From: Bacillota bacterium
Lineage (GTDB): Bacteria > Bacillota > Clostridia > Lutisporales > Lutisporaceae
NCBI GenBank assembly: GCA_029553855.1
Contig: JAKPKE010000114.1
Coordinates: 1-64,000, forward strand
Length of the DNA: 64,000 nucleotides
Direction: 5' to 3'
The position numbers were made by a program, and so were the translations under genes. The notes below the pieces were generated by a model. That model had not been told where the DNA came from. It did not search any database and saw only the letters and a list, made by a program, of their open reading frames with translations. Positions within the stretch are counted from its first letter, which is position 1, and each line of letters opens with the position of its first letter. This document shows positions 34,112 through 42,780 of the stretch, piece by piece.

Positions 34112-34657
34112 ATGAGAAGATTATTCACAATTCGGGATTTATGCTATATTTCACTGTTTTCTACGTTAATAGCCGTTTCAGGGTATATCTCGCTGCCTCT
34201 CCCCTTCTCCCCGGTCCCTGTAACTGCCCAAACTCTTGCAGTTATGCTTTCAGGGAGCCTGCTGCCCGTAGGGCACACCTTTACAAGCCTTATCATTTTC
34301 CTAATGATGGGAGCAATTGGTTTGCCGATATTCTCAGGGGGCACCTCCGGCCTGGGCGCTATTGCCGGCAAGACAGGCGGTTATCTTATAGGCTTTCTGG
34401 CTGGGGCAACCCTCATATCGTTAGTAAAAGGTAAAAAACCGGGCTTTTTTCGGCTTCTGGCAATTAATGCAACCGGCGGTATTCTCGTGGTATACACCTT
34501 TGGCGTATTATGGCTGAACTATATCACCGGAATCGGCATTCGAAAGGCGATTATTTTTGGTGCCCTTCCTTTCATTCCGGGGGATATTGTCAAAATATTG
34601 GCAGCTGCAGTTATTACTTTGAGGCTTAATAAACACATAAGGATTGAAGCTGAATGA
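34112..34657 (+). CDS. bioY: biotin transporter substrate-binding S component
   Basis: A 181-residue BioY protein with about six transmembrane helices. It contains the family signature VPVTAQTLAVMLSGSLL, the GGTSGLGAIAGKTGGYLIGF block and the conserved GDIVK near the C terminus. It captures biotin for ECF-type uptake with the shared EcfT/A module, which is not in this window. The start is MRRLF, 5 nt after GGGAGG; the earlier ATG lacks a ribosome site. A BirA operator controls it. Confidence 0.96.
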   Translation: MRRLFTIRDLCYISLFSTLIAVSGYISLPLPFSPVPVTAQTLAVMLSGSLLPVGHTFTSLIIFLMMGAIGLPIFSGGTSGLGAIAGKTGGYLIGFLAGATLISLVKGKKPGFFRLLAINATGGILVVYTFGVLWLNYITGIGIRKAIIFGALPFIPGDIVKILAAAVITLRLNKHIRIEAE

Positions 34658-34696
34658 TTTAACCCGGATATACCTTATGCCATCCCTCCTAGGCTT

Positions 34697-35197
34697 TTAG
34701 TATATGATTTTACACACTGCCTTTTGCTTTTTCTGACTTCTTTTTACATCGATTATCCTTTGGTTTCCAGAACCCCTGTAGGCAAGAGCAAGATCTTTCT
34801 GCTCTTCCTTGTAAGGCCCGTCTATCAGTATGTCAACAAGCCCCAGGAGATCTATCCGGCTTCTATCTTTGCTTTTTATAAGTTCTTCATAGGTAAAGCC
34901 CGTATAACATATAATATTAGTGTTGGCTTCTCTAAGTTTTTTCGCAATATGTATAAATGCATCAGCCTGAAGAAAGGGCTCTCCCCCGGAGAAGGTCACC
35001 CCATCAATATATTTACTTTGCTTAATATCTTCGATGATATAAGCTGTGTCTATCCCATAGCCTCCGTCCAATGAATGGGTATCGGGGTTATGACAGCCTT
35101 TGCAGCAATGGCTGCAGCCCTGGGCAAATATCACATATCTGAAACCAGGGCCGTCAACTACACTCTCTTTAACAATGCCGGCAACTCTCAATTCCAT
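34697..35197 (-). CDS. nrdG: anaerobic RNR-activating radical SAM protein
   Basis: A 166-residue radical SAM enzyme with CSHCCKGC (CxxxCxxC) near residues 30-37 binding a 4Fe-4S cluster, and GGEPFLQ downstream. It generates the glycyl radical on NrdD. The size is normal. It is 13 nt downstream of nrdD, with AGGAGG before the ATG, and belongs to the nrdR-nrdD-nrdG operon. Confidence 0.96.
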   Translation of the reverse strand: MELRVAGIVKESVVDGPGFRYVIFAQGCSHCCKGCHNPDTHSLDGGYGIDTAYIIEDIKQSKYIDGVTFSGGEPFLQADAFIHIAKKLREANTNIICYTGFTYEELIKSKDRSRIDLLGLVDILIDGPYKEEQKDLALAYRGSGNQRIIDVKRSQKKQKAVCKIIY

Positions 35198-35210
35198 GGT
35201 ATATTTCCTC

Positions 35211-37232
35211 CTACAGTGTATGCTTTACCCTGTCTGCAAGTTCTGCCTGCTTGGCGTCATTAAATCTGTCAATGGTTGACAGATAGCCGGTAATCCTTCT
35301 GATTCTTCTTATATCATCACTTCCGCAGCTGAAACAACTGCCGTCGATTATTCCTGAGACTCCGCAGTTTCTGCACTCATCTATGGGGAAGTTGACTCCT
35401 GCGTAGCCTATATCGCATTTTGCCATATGCTTCAATATCTTTTCAAAGGCCTGCAAATTGTTCTTCGGTGAAGAGGGCAGCTCAACATAAGAAATATGCC
35501 CTGCCGCACATAGCTTATGAAAGGGAGCTTCTTTGGAAATCTTATCGAATATGCTTGTCTGATAATTGACAGGAAGATGGAAGGAGTTTGTGTAATATGC
35601 CTTATCCGTAACTCCCTTTACCATCCCGAATTCCTTTCTGTCCTTCTCAATGAATCTTCCGCTTATACCCTCTGCCGGGGTAGCGTAAGCGACAAAATTC
35701 ATATCATATTGCTCTTTGTAGTTGTCTGCAGCCTTTTTGATACCTTCTATTATTTGGTACCCAATCTTCCAGGATTCCTCGTCTTCCCCATGATGATTTC
35801 CTGTGAGCACGATAAGGGTTTCTGCAAGTCCAATGAAGCCTATCGCCAAGGTCCCATTCTTTATTGCTTCTCTTATCTCATCCTGATCCTTTAAATTTTC
35901 TGAGCCCATATAAAGCTTCTGCCCCATAAGAAAAGGCAGATCCTTCACCTTAAGCGAAGCAATGACATTAAACCTGTGTAAAAGCTGTCTGCTGCATAAA
36001 TCCAGAATGCTATCCAATTCAACGAAGAAAGCATCTATATCCCTTGTTCTTAAAGCAATCCTGGGAAGGTTAACAGTAACGGGAGCGATATTCCCTCTGC
36101 CTGCTGATATTTCGGCTCCATGCCTGTTTGCAATTACCCTTGAACGGCATCCCATGTAGGAGACCTCATCTCCAAAGCGGCTGTTGAAGCTGGAATCCAT
36201 AAAACTGAATGTAGGATTCATCCTCTTGGATGCAACACTCATAGCCAACCTGAACAAATCATAGTTGGGATCTTCCGCATCCATATTTATTCCTTTTCTC
36301 AGCCTGAACACCAGATTGGGGAATATTGGGCTTTCACCTTTTCCCAGGCCATTATCAAAGGCTCTTAGCACTGCCTCGATTACCTTTCTTCCTTCAGGAG
36401 TTGTATCCGTTCCCAGGTTGATGCTGCTGAAAGGCACCTGCGCTCCGGCCCTGCTGTGCATTGTATTAAGATTATATATCAATCCCTCTATTGCCTGGAA
36501 TATTTCGTCGTCAGTCGTACCCGGACATTGATTCCTAATCACTTCACCCATGCTTTTGTCAAAATGCGGAAAACTCTGGCCTCCGAACATGTCATTCTGA
36601 TTGCTCTGAAGTATGATAGCCGCCTGTGCAGCTGCAGAACTTATCCTTTTGGGCGGTCTGATAAAGCCATAGCCCGTATTGAAACCATTTGTCAACAGCT
36701 TGGTAAGATCTATCTGAAGGCAGTTTAATGTCTTGCTATAGTAATCCAGATCATGTATGTGAATATCCCCTGAGATATGGGCTCTGCTCATTTCCTCGGG
36801 AATAACATTGTTAAGATAATAATGTTTGCTGGCTGCCGATGCAATCTGAAGCATCTTAGCGGATGGGGAATTCCCTACATTTGCATTATCCCTGCTAGTT
36901 TCCACCAATATATCCTTGACAATATCCATTAACTCACTTTTCGCATCTCTTATCCTGGTTCTCTTGGACCTATACAATATGTATGCCTTGGCAGTTTTTG
37001 CATGACCTGTCTCTATAAGCACCTTTTCTACAGCGTCCTGAATTGTTTCCACATCCGGGATCTCACAATTGCTATGTTTAAAAAGATAGGATATCACTCT
37101 TTCGGTCAAATTCTCTGAGGTCTCATAGTCTTCTCCGCCTACTTGCCTCGCTGCTTTGAATATAGCACTGGTAATCTTCTCCTTAGTAAAATCTACAACT
37201 CTTCCGTCTCTTTTGCGTATCTTTGCGAACAC
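35211..37232 (-). CDS. nrdD: class III anaerobic ribonucleotide reductase
   Basis: About 673 residues. An N-terminal ATP-cone (KIRKRDGRVVDFTKEKITSAI, to about 95) precedes the ten-stranded catalytic barrel (GDIHIHDLDYYSKTLNCLQIDL, GCRSRV) and a C-terminal zinc site (CRNCG...CFSCG). The glycyl-radical loop RRITGYLSTIDRFN is 30 residues from the end. It reduces NTPs to dNTPs without oxygen, using formate or thiol reductant. The start is GTG 37232, 6 nt after AGGGGG, 10 nt past the nrdR stop. It is controlled by NrdR, its own operon leader gene. Confidence 0.97.
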   Translation of the reverse strand: MFAKIRKRDGRVVDFTKEKITSAIFKAARQVGGEDYETSENLTERVISYLFKHSNCEIPDVETIQDAVEKVLIETGHAKTAKAYILYRSKRTRIRDAKSELMDIVKDILVETSRDNANVGNSPSAKMLQIASAASKHYYLNNVIPEEMSRAHISGDIHIHDLDYYSKTLNCLQIDLTKLLTNGFNTGYGFIRPPKRISSAAAQAAIILQSNQNDMFGGQSFPHFDKSMGEVIRNQCPGTTDDEIFQAIEGLIYNLNTMHSRAGAQVPFSSINLGTDTTPEGRKVIEAVLRAFDNGLGKGESPIFPNLVFRLRKGINMDAEDPNYDLFRLAMSVASKRMNPTFSFMDSSFNSRFGDEVSYMGCRSRVIANRHGAEISAGRGNIAPVTVNLPRIALRTRDIDAFFVELDSILDLCSRQLLHRFNVIASLKVKDLPFLMGQKLYMGSENLKDQDEIREAIKNGTLAIGFIGLAETLIVLTGNHHGEDEESWKIGYQIIEGIKKAADNYKEQYDMNFVAYATPAEGISGRFIEKDRKEFGMVKGVTDKAYYTNSFHLPVNYQTSIFDKISKEAPFHKLCAAGHISYVELPSSPKNNLQAFEKILKHMAKCDIGYAGVNFPIDECRNCGVSGIIDGSCFSCGSDDIRRIRRITGYLSTIDRFNDAKQAELADRVKHTL

Positions 37233-37242
37233 TTGATTCCCC

Positions 37243-37698
37243 CTACCTTTCGTCAATTATTTTATTCAGTTCCTCCAAAAAAATATTGATATCTTTGAAT
37301 TGCCTATAAACTGAAGCAAATCGCACATAAGCTACATCATCAATTTTTTTAAGTCTGTTCATGACCAGTTCTCCAATTTTCTTGCTGTCTATTTCTTTCT
37401 CCATTAAATTGTATAGTTCTTTTTCAATAGAATCTGTTACCTCCTCAATCTGAGAAATTGAAACAGGCCTTTTCTCACATGCCCTCAAAATCCCGTTCAT
37501 TATTTTATTCCTCTGATAAAGTTCTCTTCGCCCATCCTTTTTGACAATTATCAAGGGCACCTGTTCAATTTTTTCATAGGTAGTAAACCTCTTTAAACAC
37601 CTTTCGCACTCCCGCCTTCTTCTTATTGCCGCATCCTCATCAGTAGGCCTTGAATCAACTACCTTGCTTTCGCAAAATCCACAATAAGGGCATTTCAA
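37243..37698 (-). CDS. nrdR: NrdR transcriptional repressor
   Basis: A 151-residue regulator with an N-terminal zinc ribbon (CPYCG...CERC, residues 3-34) and an ATP-cone ([22 protein letters not shown], about 48-140) that senses ATP/dATP. It represses ribonucleotide reductase genes. It starts with TTG at 37698, 4-5 nt after GAGGGGG; no ATG fits. It heads the nrdR-nrdD-nrdG operon, and an NrdR-box-like palindrome lies in its promoter region, so autoregulation is likely. Confidence 0.96.
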   Translation of the reverse strand: MKCPYCGFCESKVVDSRPTDEDAAIRRRRECERCLKRFTTYEKIEQVPLIIVKKDGRRELYQRNKIMNGILRACEKRPVSISQIEEVTDSIEKELYNLMEKEIDSKKIGELVMNRLKKIDDVAYVRFASVYRQFKDINIFLEELNKIIDER

Positions 37699-37791
37699 TT
37701 GTCCCCCTCCCCTCTAATTATATGTAATATTTTGTCATAACAACAGGGTTTACATTACTATTCCCATGAGTCTCTATTCCTATTTTTTACA

Positions 37792-37815
37792 ACAATATAT
37801 TGTGCTATATTGTAT
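37792..37815 (-). promoter_or_regulatory. NrdR-box-like palindrome with overlapping promoter
   Basis: A 12-nt palindrome ACAATATATTGT (37792-37803) matches the core of NrdR boxes, and a partial second copy ACAATATAG adjoins it. The only promoter I see here (TTACTA, 17 nt, TACAAT, minus strand) overlaps the second copy. Classical NrdR boxes are about three helical turns apart; this pair is one turn apart. Confidence 0.5.
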
Positions 37816-37856
37816 TATACTATACATGATATAGTAAAACCATCCCCCTAACGCTT

Positions 37857-37882
37857 AAAAAAATGCACCTTTTTAGGTGCAT
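37857..37882 (-). terminator. terminator after ymxH
   Basis: Minus strand ATGCACCT / AGGTGCAT with an AAAA-type loop, then TTTTTT. It ends the leftward transcript from ymxH before nrdR. Confidence 0.92.
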
Positions 37883-37912
37883 ATGGTCGATTATGTAATT
37901 TTCCGTGGAGTA

Positions 37913-38152
37913 TTAATATCCTCCCCCGTCTATAAGAATTACGTCGGTTCCTATTTTCTTTATACTCTCCCAGTTGATCACTATATCGCTTTCCTTGCTG
38001 AACAACCCTAAAATCCTGCCCGTACCCGGTACTACAATTGCATCAATCATGCCCTTATCCATATCGATTTCCACGTCATACACAGCTCCTAACCTTTTGC
38101 CGTCGCTGATGCTGATTACTTCCATTTGTTTGAGCTCTGATACCTTAAGCAT
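37913..38152 (-). CDS. YlmC/YmxH family PRC-barrel sporulation protein
   Basis: A 79-residue PRC-barrel protein (LKQMEVISISDGKRLGAVYDVEID, then MIDAIVVPGTGRILGLFSKESDIVINWESIKKIGTDVIL). This small family is common in endospore formers, and members lie next to sigG or in the ylm division cluster. GGGGGGAT precedes the ATG. It follows sigG by 24 nt and shares its transcript and terminator. Biochemical role unknown; a structural or regulatory sporulation role is likely. Confidence 0.93.
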   Translation of the reverse strand: MLKVSELKQMEVISISDGKRLGAVYDVEIDMDKGMIDAIVVPGTGRILGLFSKESDIVINWESIKKIGTDVILIDGGGY

Positions 38153-38176
38153 TTGATCCCCCCCATATTTGTTTGG

Positions 38177-38947
38177 CTATATATATTTTCTCATATGCCC
38201 GAGGGCCGTTTTCTCCAGTCGTGAAACCTGGGCTTGTGAAATTCCTATTTCTTCCGCCACTTCCATCTGTGTTCTTCCCTCGAAAAATCTAAGGTTCAAT
38301 ATCAACTTTTCCCTGTCATTGAGTTTTTTCATAGCTTCCTTAAGGGCTATGTTTTCCAGCCAATCATCATCGGTGTTCTTGTCGTCAGACACCTGATCCA
38401 CTACATATATAGCATCACCGCTGTCATGATATATAGGCTCAAAAAGTGATACAGGATCCTGAATTGCATCCAACGCAAACACCACTTCTTCTACCGGAAG
38501 TTTGAGCTCATTAGCGATTTCCGACACAGTTGGTTCCTTTGAATTTCTGCATATAAGCATATCTCTGACCTGAAGTGCTTTGTAGGCAATATCCCGCAAA
38601 GACCTGCTGACTCTTATTGAGTTGTTGTCCCTCAAGTATCTTCTTATTTCTCCAATAATCATAGGTACGGCATAGGTTGAAAATCTAACATTCTGACTCA
38701 AATCGAAATTGTCGATAGCTTTAATAAGACCTATACAACCCACCTGAAAAAGGTCATCAACATATTCCCCTCTGTTGTTAAATCTTTGAATAACGCTTAG
38801 TACAAGCCTTAGGTTTCCTTTTATGAATTCTTCCCTTGAGGTCTGATCCCCCTGCTGCATCTTTTTCAGCAATTCAACCATTTTATCATTAGAGAGAACG
38901 GGCAGTTTTGAAGTATTTACTCCGCAGATTTCTACTTTGTTAAGCAT
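38177..38947 (-). CDS. sigG: forespore sigma factor SigG
   Basis: A 256-residue late forespore sigma factor. The N-terminal hallmark NKVEICGVNTSKLPVL matches SigG and binds its anti-sigma factors. Region 2 (GNLRLVLSVIQRFNNRGEYVDDLFQVGCIGLIKAIDNFDL) and the SigG/F-type DNA-binding segment (STYAVPMIIGEIRRYLRDNN) are highly conserved, and region 4 ends TQMEVAEEIGISQAQVSRLEK. Start MLNKVEIC is chosen by homology; 16 extra upstream residues are unsupported. It lies 113 nt after sigE, the spoIIG layout of Bacillus and Clostridium. It would activate the SASP gene at 9.8 kb. Confidence 0.97.
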   Translation of the reverse strand: MLNKVEICGVNTSKLPVLSNDKMVELLKKMQQGDQTSREEFIKGNLRLVLSVIQRFNNRGEYVDDLFQVGCIGLIKAIDNFDLSQNVRFSTYAVPMIIGEIRRYLRDNNSIRVSRSLRDIAYKALQVRDMLICRNSKEPTVSEIANELKLPVEEVVFALDAIQDPVSLFEPIYHDSGDAIYVVDQVSDDKNTDDDWLENIALKEAMKKLNDREKLILNLRFFEGRTQMEVAEEIGISQAQVSRLEKTALGHMRKYI

Positions 38948-39060
38948 AACACAAGCACACCCTTTTCTTAATGTTGACATATTAATTATTACCATAGGCC
39001 AACTTTATTATTCATTATGGGGCTTGTATCAGATGCCTTGCACCGAACATTTTTCCAGCT

Positions 39061-39795
39061 TTATACCATGCGGCTTATCTCCTTCTTCAATCGCTTTATT
39101 ATCCTCTTTTCCAGCCTGGATATGTATGATTGTGATATCCCCAGCATATCTGCGACTTCCTTCTGAGTTTTCTCCACTCCGTCATTTAATCCGAAACGAA
39201 GTTCCATAATTTTCTTCTCCCTATCGGACAGCTTTTTCAGGGCAATCTCTAAAAGTTGCTTATCTATCTCATCCTCAAGGTATCTATAAATAATATCATT
39301 ATCAGTGCCCAGAATATCCGAAAGTAGCAATTCATTTCCATCCCAGTCTATGTTTAACGGCTCATCAAAGGATATTTCAGTTTTCGTTTTGTTGTTTCTG
39401 CGAAGATACATGAGTATCTCGTTTTCTATACATCGTGATGCATATGTAGCAAGTTTTATTTTTTTGTCGGGATCAAATGTGTTTACTGCCTTAATCAATC
39501 CTATAGTGCCGATGGATACCAGATCTTCAACCCCGACCCCGGTATTTTCAAATTTTCTTGCAATGTATACCACAAGTCTCAGATTTCTTTCGATAAGTAT
39601 AGATCTGACTACTTCCTCGTCTCCCTTAAGACGTGATAAAAGGAAGTTTTCCTCTTCATTCTCCAAAGGAGGGGGCAGAGCCTCGCTTCCGCCTATATAA
39701 TGAATCCATGTTTCTTTATAGGCCTTAAAGAGCTGCAGTATTCTGATTATAATTATGTGTTTTAATAAATTCAATCCTCTAAATCCCTTTTTCAC
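39061..39795 (-). CDS. sigE: mother-cell sigma factor SigE precursor
   Basis: A 244-residue pro-sigma factor. Residues 1-27 form the amphipathic pro-sequence ([15 protein letters not shown]) removed by SpoIIGA. The rest is sigma-70 regions 2-4: [59 protein letters not shown], and [23 protein letters not shown]. It starts with GTG, 8 nt after GGAGG. It sits between spoIIGA (its protease) and sigG in the conserved spoIIG locus, and controls early mother-cell genes. Confidence 0.97.
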   Translation of the reverse strand: MKKGFRGLNLLKHIIIIRILQLFKAYKETWIHYIGGSEALPPPLENEEENFLLSRLKGDEEVVRSILIERNLRLVVYIARKFENTGVGVEDLVSIGTIGLIKAVNTFDPDKKIKLATYASRCIENEILMYLRRNNKTKTEISFDEPLNIDWDGNELLLSDILGTDNDIIYRYLEDEIDKQLLEIALKKLSDREKKIMELRFGLNDGVEKTQKEVADMLGISQSYISRLEKRIIKRLKKEISRMV

Positions 39796-39870
39796 GTTCT
39801 AAACCTCCATTTTGTATTGATTCAGCTTCAAATCTTCGGGGTGAAGTTTTTCTTTATGCTAAATATCATT

Positions 39871-40776
39871 TCAGCTCTCCTTAAGCATTTCGGGATGTAT
39901 CAATGCATTATACTCCCCATCCCTTGACAGACTTTGCCTATATATTGCAATTATTATGTTTTTCAGCTGTATTTTTTTTTCACTATCGAATATTGTTACT
40001 GTATCGGGCTTGAATCCTAAGAGCATACCGTTTTCTTTTCCCAGTGACTTGAAAGGAATGACCCTGAACCTTGTAGCCCATTTTGAAATTGCCATGATTT
40101 CTGCTATTGCACTTAAATTATTTTCAGGGCAGCATTCAAAAATTCTATGTATATTATCGGGCATCATTGTTTTGATTGTGTCATACTCCGCTATCATGAC
40201 AGGTGCATTAGTTATCGGATCCTTTAGGGAATTCCCCGTGTCAACAAGGGCATTCAGGCATAATTGCTTATTGTCAAAACGCATCTCTACCTTTAATATT
40301 ATTTTCTCCCTTTTTATCCTATGCTGTATGTAATCCCAGCTGTACTTAACAGTGAAGCAGGCTGCAGCAACTGAAATGAATAATATTTTTACAGGAAAGC
40401 CGCTTATATAAGATATCCCGTTTTTAGTTAGATCAAGCCCGTTTATGAAATAGAACAATCCGAAGGCAGCGCCTCCGAATATGAAAGAAATAATGTAGAA
40501 GGTCCCGGTTAACTTAATCAGCAGGCTGATATGTGCGGGAGTGTATGCGACTATTACTATAAACAGTGAAAACAGTACTTTCATGAAAAAACTGAATAAA
40601 TACCTGTAGCCGGGGAAATAGGATAATACTGCATAAACCGCCCCAAATGCCGAAGCGATCAGAAGCTTTACTTTTGAGTAGCTGTACCGGGCAAGTCTTG
40701 CAGTACTCCATAAAATCAGGTAGTTCATTATTAAGTTTTCCAACAGTATGACATCGGCATAAACATAAGTCTCCAC
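39871..40776 (-). CDS. spoIIGA: SpoIIGA sigma-E processing peptidase
   Basis: A 301-residue membrane protease. Five hydrophobic helices (about 5-160) are followed by a soluble aspartic protease domain with the catalytic motif LVDTGNSLKDP near residue 183. It cleaves the SigE pro-sequence in the mother cell once signalled by SpoIIR. I set the start at GTG 40776 (METYVYADVILLENL), matching the Bacillus N terminus; AGGA is 8 nt upstream. The open frame continues upstream into palindromic repeats and is not coding. It is translated just ahead of sigE (75-nt gap). Confidence 0.94.
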   Translation of the reverse strand: METYVYADVILLENLIMNYLILWSTARLARYSYSKVKLLIASAFGAVYAVLSYFPGYRYLFSFFMKVLFSLFIVIVAYTPAHISLLIKLTGTFYIISFIFGGAAFGLFYFINGLDLTKNGISYISGFPVKILFISVAAACFTVKYSWDYIQHRIKREKIILKVEMRFDNKQLCLNALVDTGNSLKDPITNAPVMIAEYDTIKTMMPDNIHRIFECCPENNLSAIAEIMAISKWATRFRVIPFKSLGKENGMLLGFKPDTVTIFDSEKKIQLKNIIIAIYRQSLSRDGEYNALIHPEMLKES

Positions 40777-40811
40777 AATTTCATTCCTTGTCCTTATATA
40801 AATTACATTAT

Positions 40812-40896
40812 ATATGTCGTGAAAAAGATTTATCATTACAAAATTAGTTGATGCGTCTAATTTTGTACTATCAAATATGTATTTTCCACGACATAT
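40812..40896. repeat. 85-nt nested palindrome upstream of spoIIGA
   Basis: ATATGTCGTG at the left end matches CACGACATAT at the right end. Inside, TACAAAATTAG pairs with CTAATTTTGTA around TTGATGCGT. The terminal motif also precedes the dispersed repeat copy at 20734. It lies about 35 nt upstream of the spoIIGA start and may be an inserted miniature element or an operator region. Confidence 0.8.
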
Positions 40897-40906
40897 GAAT
40901 GGCGGA

Positions 40907-40955
40907 AAATGTTTCGTGCCATTTGAATTCAATGTAATTTGTTTGTCACGAAACA
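40907..40955. repeat. dispersed palindromic repeat, copy 2
   Basis: This block matches 20745-20793 nearly base for base; the only clear difference in the shared core is GTCACGAAAC in place of GGCACGAAAC. GTTTCGTG and CACGAAAC form the inverted arms. It directly adjoins the nested palindrome at 40812-40896. Confidence 0.87.
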
Positions 40956-41116
40956 TATAGCTACCTATGACAATTATATAGGAAATGCCGTAAATTTCCT
41001 GTCATTTTTGGTAGTCGAATTGAATAATAGAATCATTTTTATCGACAATATTTTTCCGAACAACCATAACACCAAAAGCCTGGTATCTACAACTAATATA
41101 TATATTCCGGCTGCAC

Positions 41117-41145
41117 AAAAAAAGAACCGGAATAAATGGTTCTTT
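41117..41145 (-). terminator. second terminator downstream of ftsZ
   Basis: Minus strand AAAGAACC / GGTTCTTT then TTTTTTTG. It lies about 90 nt after the ftsZ stop codon, beyond a first hairpin. Confidence 0.88.
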
Positions 41146-41176
41146 AGCTGCCAATACATATTTGGAGAAAAATGCG

Positions 41177-41223
41177 AAAAGGGGTATCGCTGACTATTGT
41201 CCGATAGTCTGCGATACCCCTTT
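41177..41223 (-). terminator. first terminator downstream of ftsZ
   Basis: Minus strand AAAGGGGTATCGC / GCGATACCCCTTT, a 13-bp outer stem, with an inner GACTATCGG/CCGATAGTC-like hairpin, then TTCGCATTTTT. The two tandem terminators isolate the dcw operon from spoIIGA. Confidence 0.88.
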
Positions 41224-41235
41224 AATATACTGTTC

Positions 41236-42321
41236 TTACTTGAATCTGTTCCTCAAAAATGTGGGTATGTCAATATCCTCATTTCCATAGTTGGATGTCT
41301 TCTGCCAATCTTTCTTTTCCTCCGGAGCACCTATAACTTCGATTTTTCTTTGGAAAGGTGTTCCAAAACCTCCCTCAAAACCCGTTGCAATAACGGTAAT
41401 TCTGATTTCGTCCTGCATAGCTTCATCAATGACGGCACCAAAGATGATATTCGCATCCGGATCTGCGGATTGGAATACAAGATCTGCGGCCTCATTGACC
41501 TCGAATATGCCCAGGTCCATACCACCTGTAATATTGAGAAGAACGCTTTTGGCCCCTTCAATGCAAGTCTCCAGCAGAGGGCTGTGTATTGCCTGCTTCA
41601 CTGCCTCTGAACCTCTGTTCTCGCCGCTGGCTTTCCCGATACCCATATGGGCATAACCTTTATTAAGCATAATGGTCTTCACATCCGCAAAGTCAAGATT
41701 CACAAGACCGGGAACAGCGATGAGATCTGAAATACCCTGTACCCCTTGCCTCAAAACATCGTCGGCTATTCTGAAGGCTTCCATTATTGACGACTTCTTG
41801 TCCACTATCTGAAGCAGCCTGTCATTGGGAATTGTCACGAGAGTATCAACCTTGTCCTTCATATCCTCGAGGCCTTTTTCGGCTTGAATTTTCCTTACCT
41901 TGCCTTCAAATCCGAATGGCCTGGTAACTACACCTACCGTAAGTATCCCAAGCTCCCTGGCAATCTGGGCAATGATTGGCGCAGCTCCTGTCCCGGTACC
42001 GCCCCCCATACCCGCCGTTACAAATATCATATCTGCTCCGCTAAGTACCTTCTTAATGTCCTCATAGCTTTCTTCCGCGGCTCTCTTTCCGATTTCCGGA
42101 TTTGCTCCTGCACCAAGACCCTTGGTAAGCTTTTCGCCAATCTGCAGTTTATTTGGAGATAATGACATATATAAGGTCTGCTTATCTGTATTTATGGCAT
42201 AAAACTCAACACCCTTAAGACCTGCATTAATCATTCTATTTATTGCATTATTCCCGGCCCCGCCGACACCGACAACCTTAATCTGCGCAACAGAGTTCAT
42301 ATCTACATCAAATTCAAGCAC
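41236..42321 (-). CDS. ftsZ: cell division GTPase FtsZ
   Basis: A 361-residue tubulin homologue that polymerises into the Z ring. It has [13 protein letters not shown] (G1), the tubulin signature [12 protein letters not shown] near 105, T7 loop [10 protein letters not shown] (about 205), and a C-terminal peptide [10 protein letters not shown] for SepF/FtsA/ZapA binding. The start is GTG at 42321, 7 nt after GGGAGG, giving [16 protein letters not shown] like Bacillus FtsZ. The ORF's earlier TTG overlaps the ribosome site. It is last in the dcw transcript and followed by two terminators. Confidence 0.98.
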   Translation of the reverse strand: MLEFDVDMNSVAQIKVVGVGGAGNNAINRMINAGLKGVEFYAINTDKQTLYMSLSPNKLQIGEKLTKGLGAGANPEIGKRAAEESYEDIKKVLSGADMIFVTAGMGGGTGTGAAPIIAQIARELGILTVGVVTRPFGFEGKVRKIQAEKGLEDMKDKVDTLVTIPNDRLLQIVDKKSSIMEAFRIADDVLRQGVQGISDLIAVPGLVNLDFADVKTIMLNKGYAHMGIGKASGENRGSEAVKQAIHSPLLETCIEGAKSVLLNITGGMDLGIFEVNEAADLVFQSADPDANIIFGAVIDEAMQDEIRITVIATGFEGGFGTPFQRKIEVIGAPEEKKDWQKTSNYGNEDIDIPTFLRNRFK

Positions 42322-42438
42322 AACATACCCTCCCAACTTTACATCTATTGTATACGATTAAAATAGTTGACGAAATTAATTCATCATAATAAGTTCAACA
42401 CATCTCTTTATTATCCTTTATTTTTTACAATTTTAATG

Positions 42439-42780
42439 TTATTTTTTTTTGAAACTCATAAGCAAATACCTGCGTATAATGGCAAAATTCTGGAACAGCC
42501 TTACCCCAAATGCAAAAATAGCCGCATAATATATGGGCACCCCCAAATGATCCCCTATATATGTAAGTATTGCAGCCAAGACTGCATTACCGAAAAAACC
42601 GGAGATAAATATTTCGATATTGAAGGTCTTTTCTATACTGGACCTTATTCCCCCGAATACTGAATCCAAAGCTGCAAGGATTGCTACCGACATATAACTT
42701 GAGTATTGAATCGGTATGGTTACCGGTGACAACAGTCCTATTGCCATTCCTATAAGCAGCCCGATAATGGGTATTATCAT
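42439..42780 (-). CDS. sbp: small basic protein (SBP, DUF1290)
   Basis: A 113-residue membrane protein with three or four hydrophobic segments (IIPIIGLLIGMAIGLL, YSSYMSVAILAALDSVFGGIR, FISGFFGNAVLAAILTYIGD) and a basic C terminus, the DUF1290/Sbp signature. It is always found between divIB-type genes and ftsZ in Firmicutes. Its ATGA start overlaps the upstream DUF881 stop. The role in division is inferred from location only. Confidence 0.93.
   Translation of the reverse strand: MIIPIIGLLIGMAIGLLSPVTIPIQYSSYMSVAILAALDSVFGGIRSSIEKTFNIEIFISGFFGNAVLAAILTYIGDHLGVPIYYAAIFAFGVRLFQNFAIIRRYLLMSFKKK

Noticed and set aside
40777-40956. Extended SpoIIGA start reaching into the palindromes
   Set aside because: SpoIIGA homologues start at METYVYADVILL; the extra residues are translations of the dispersed repeat.
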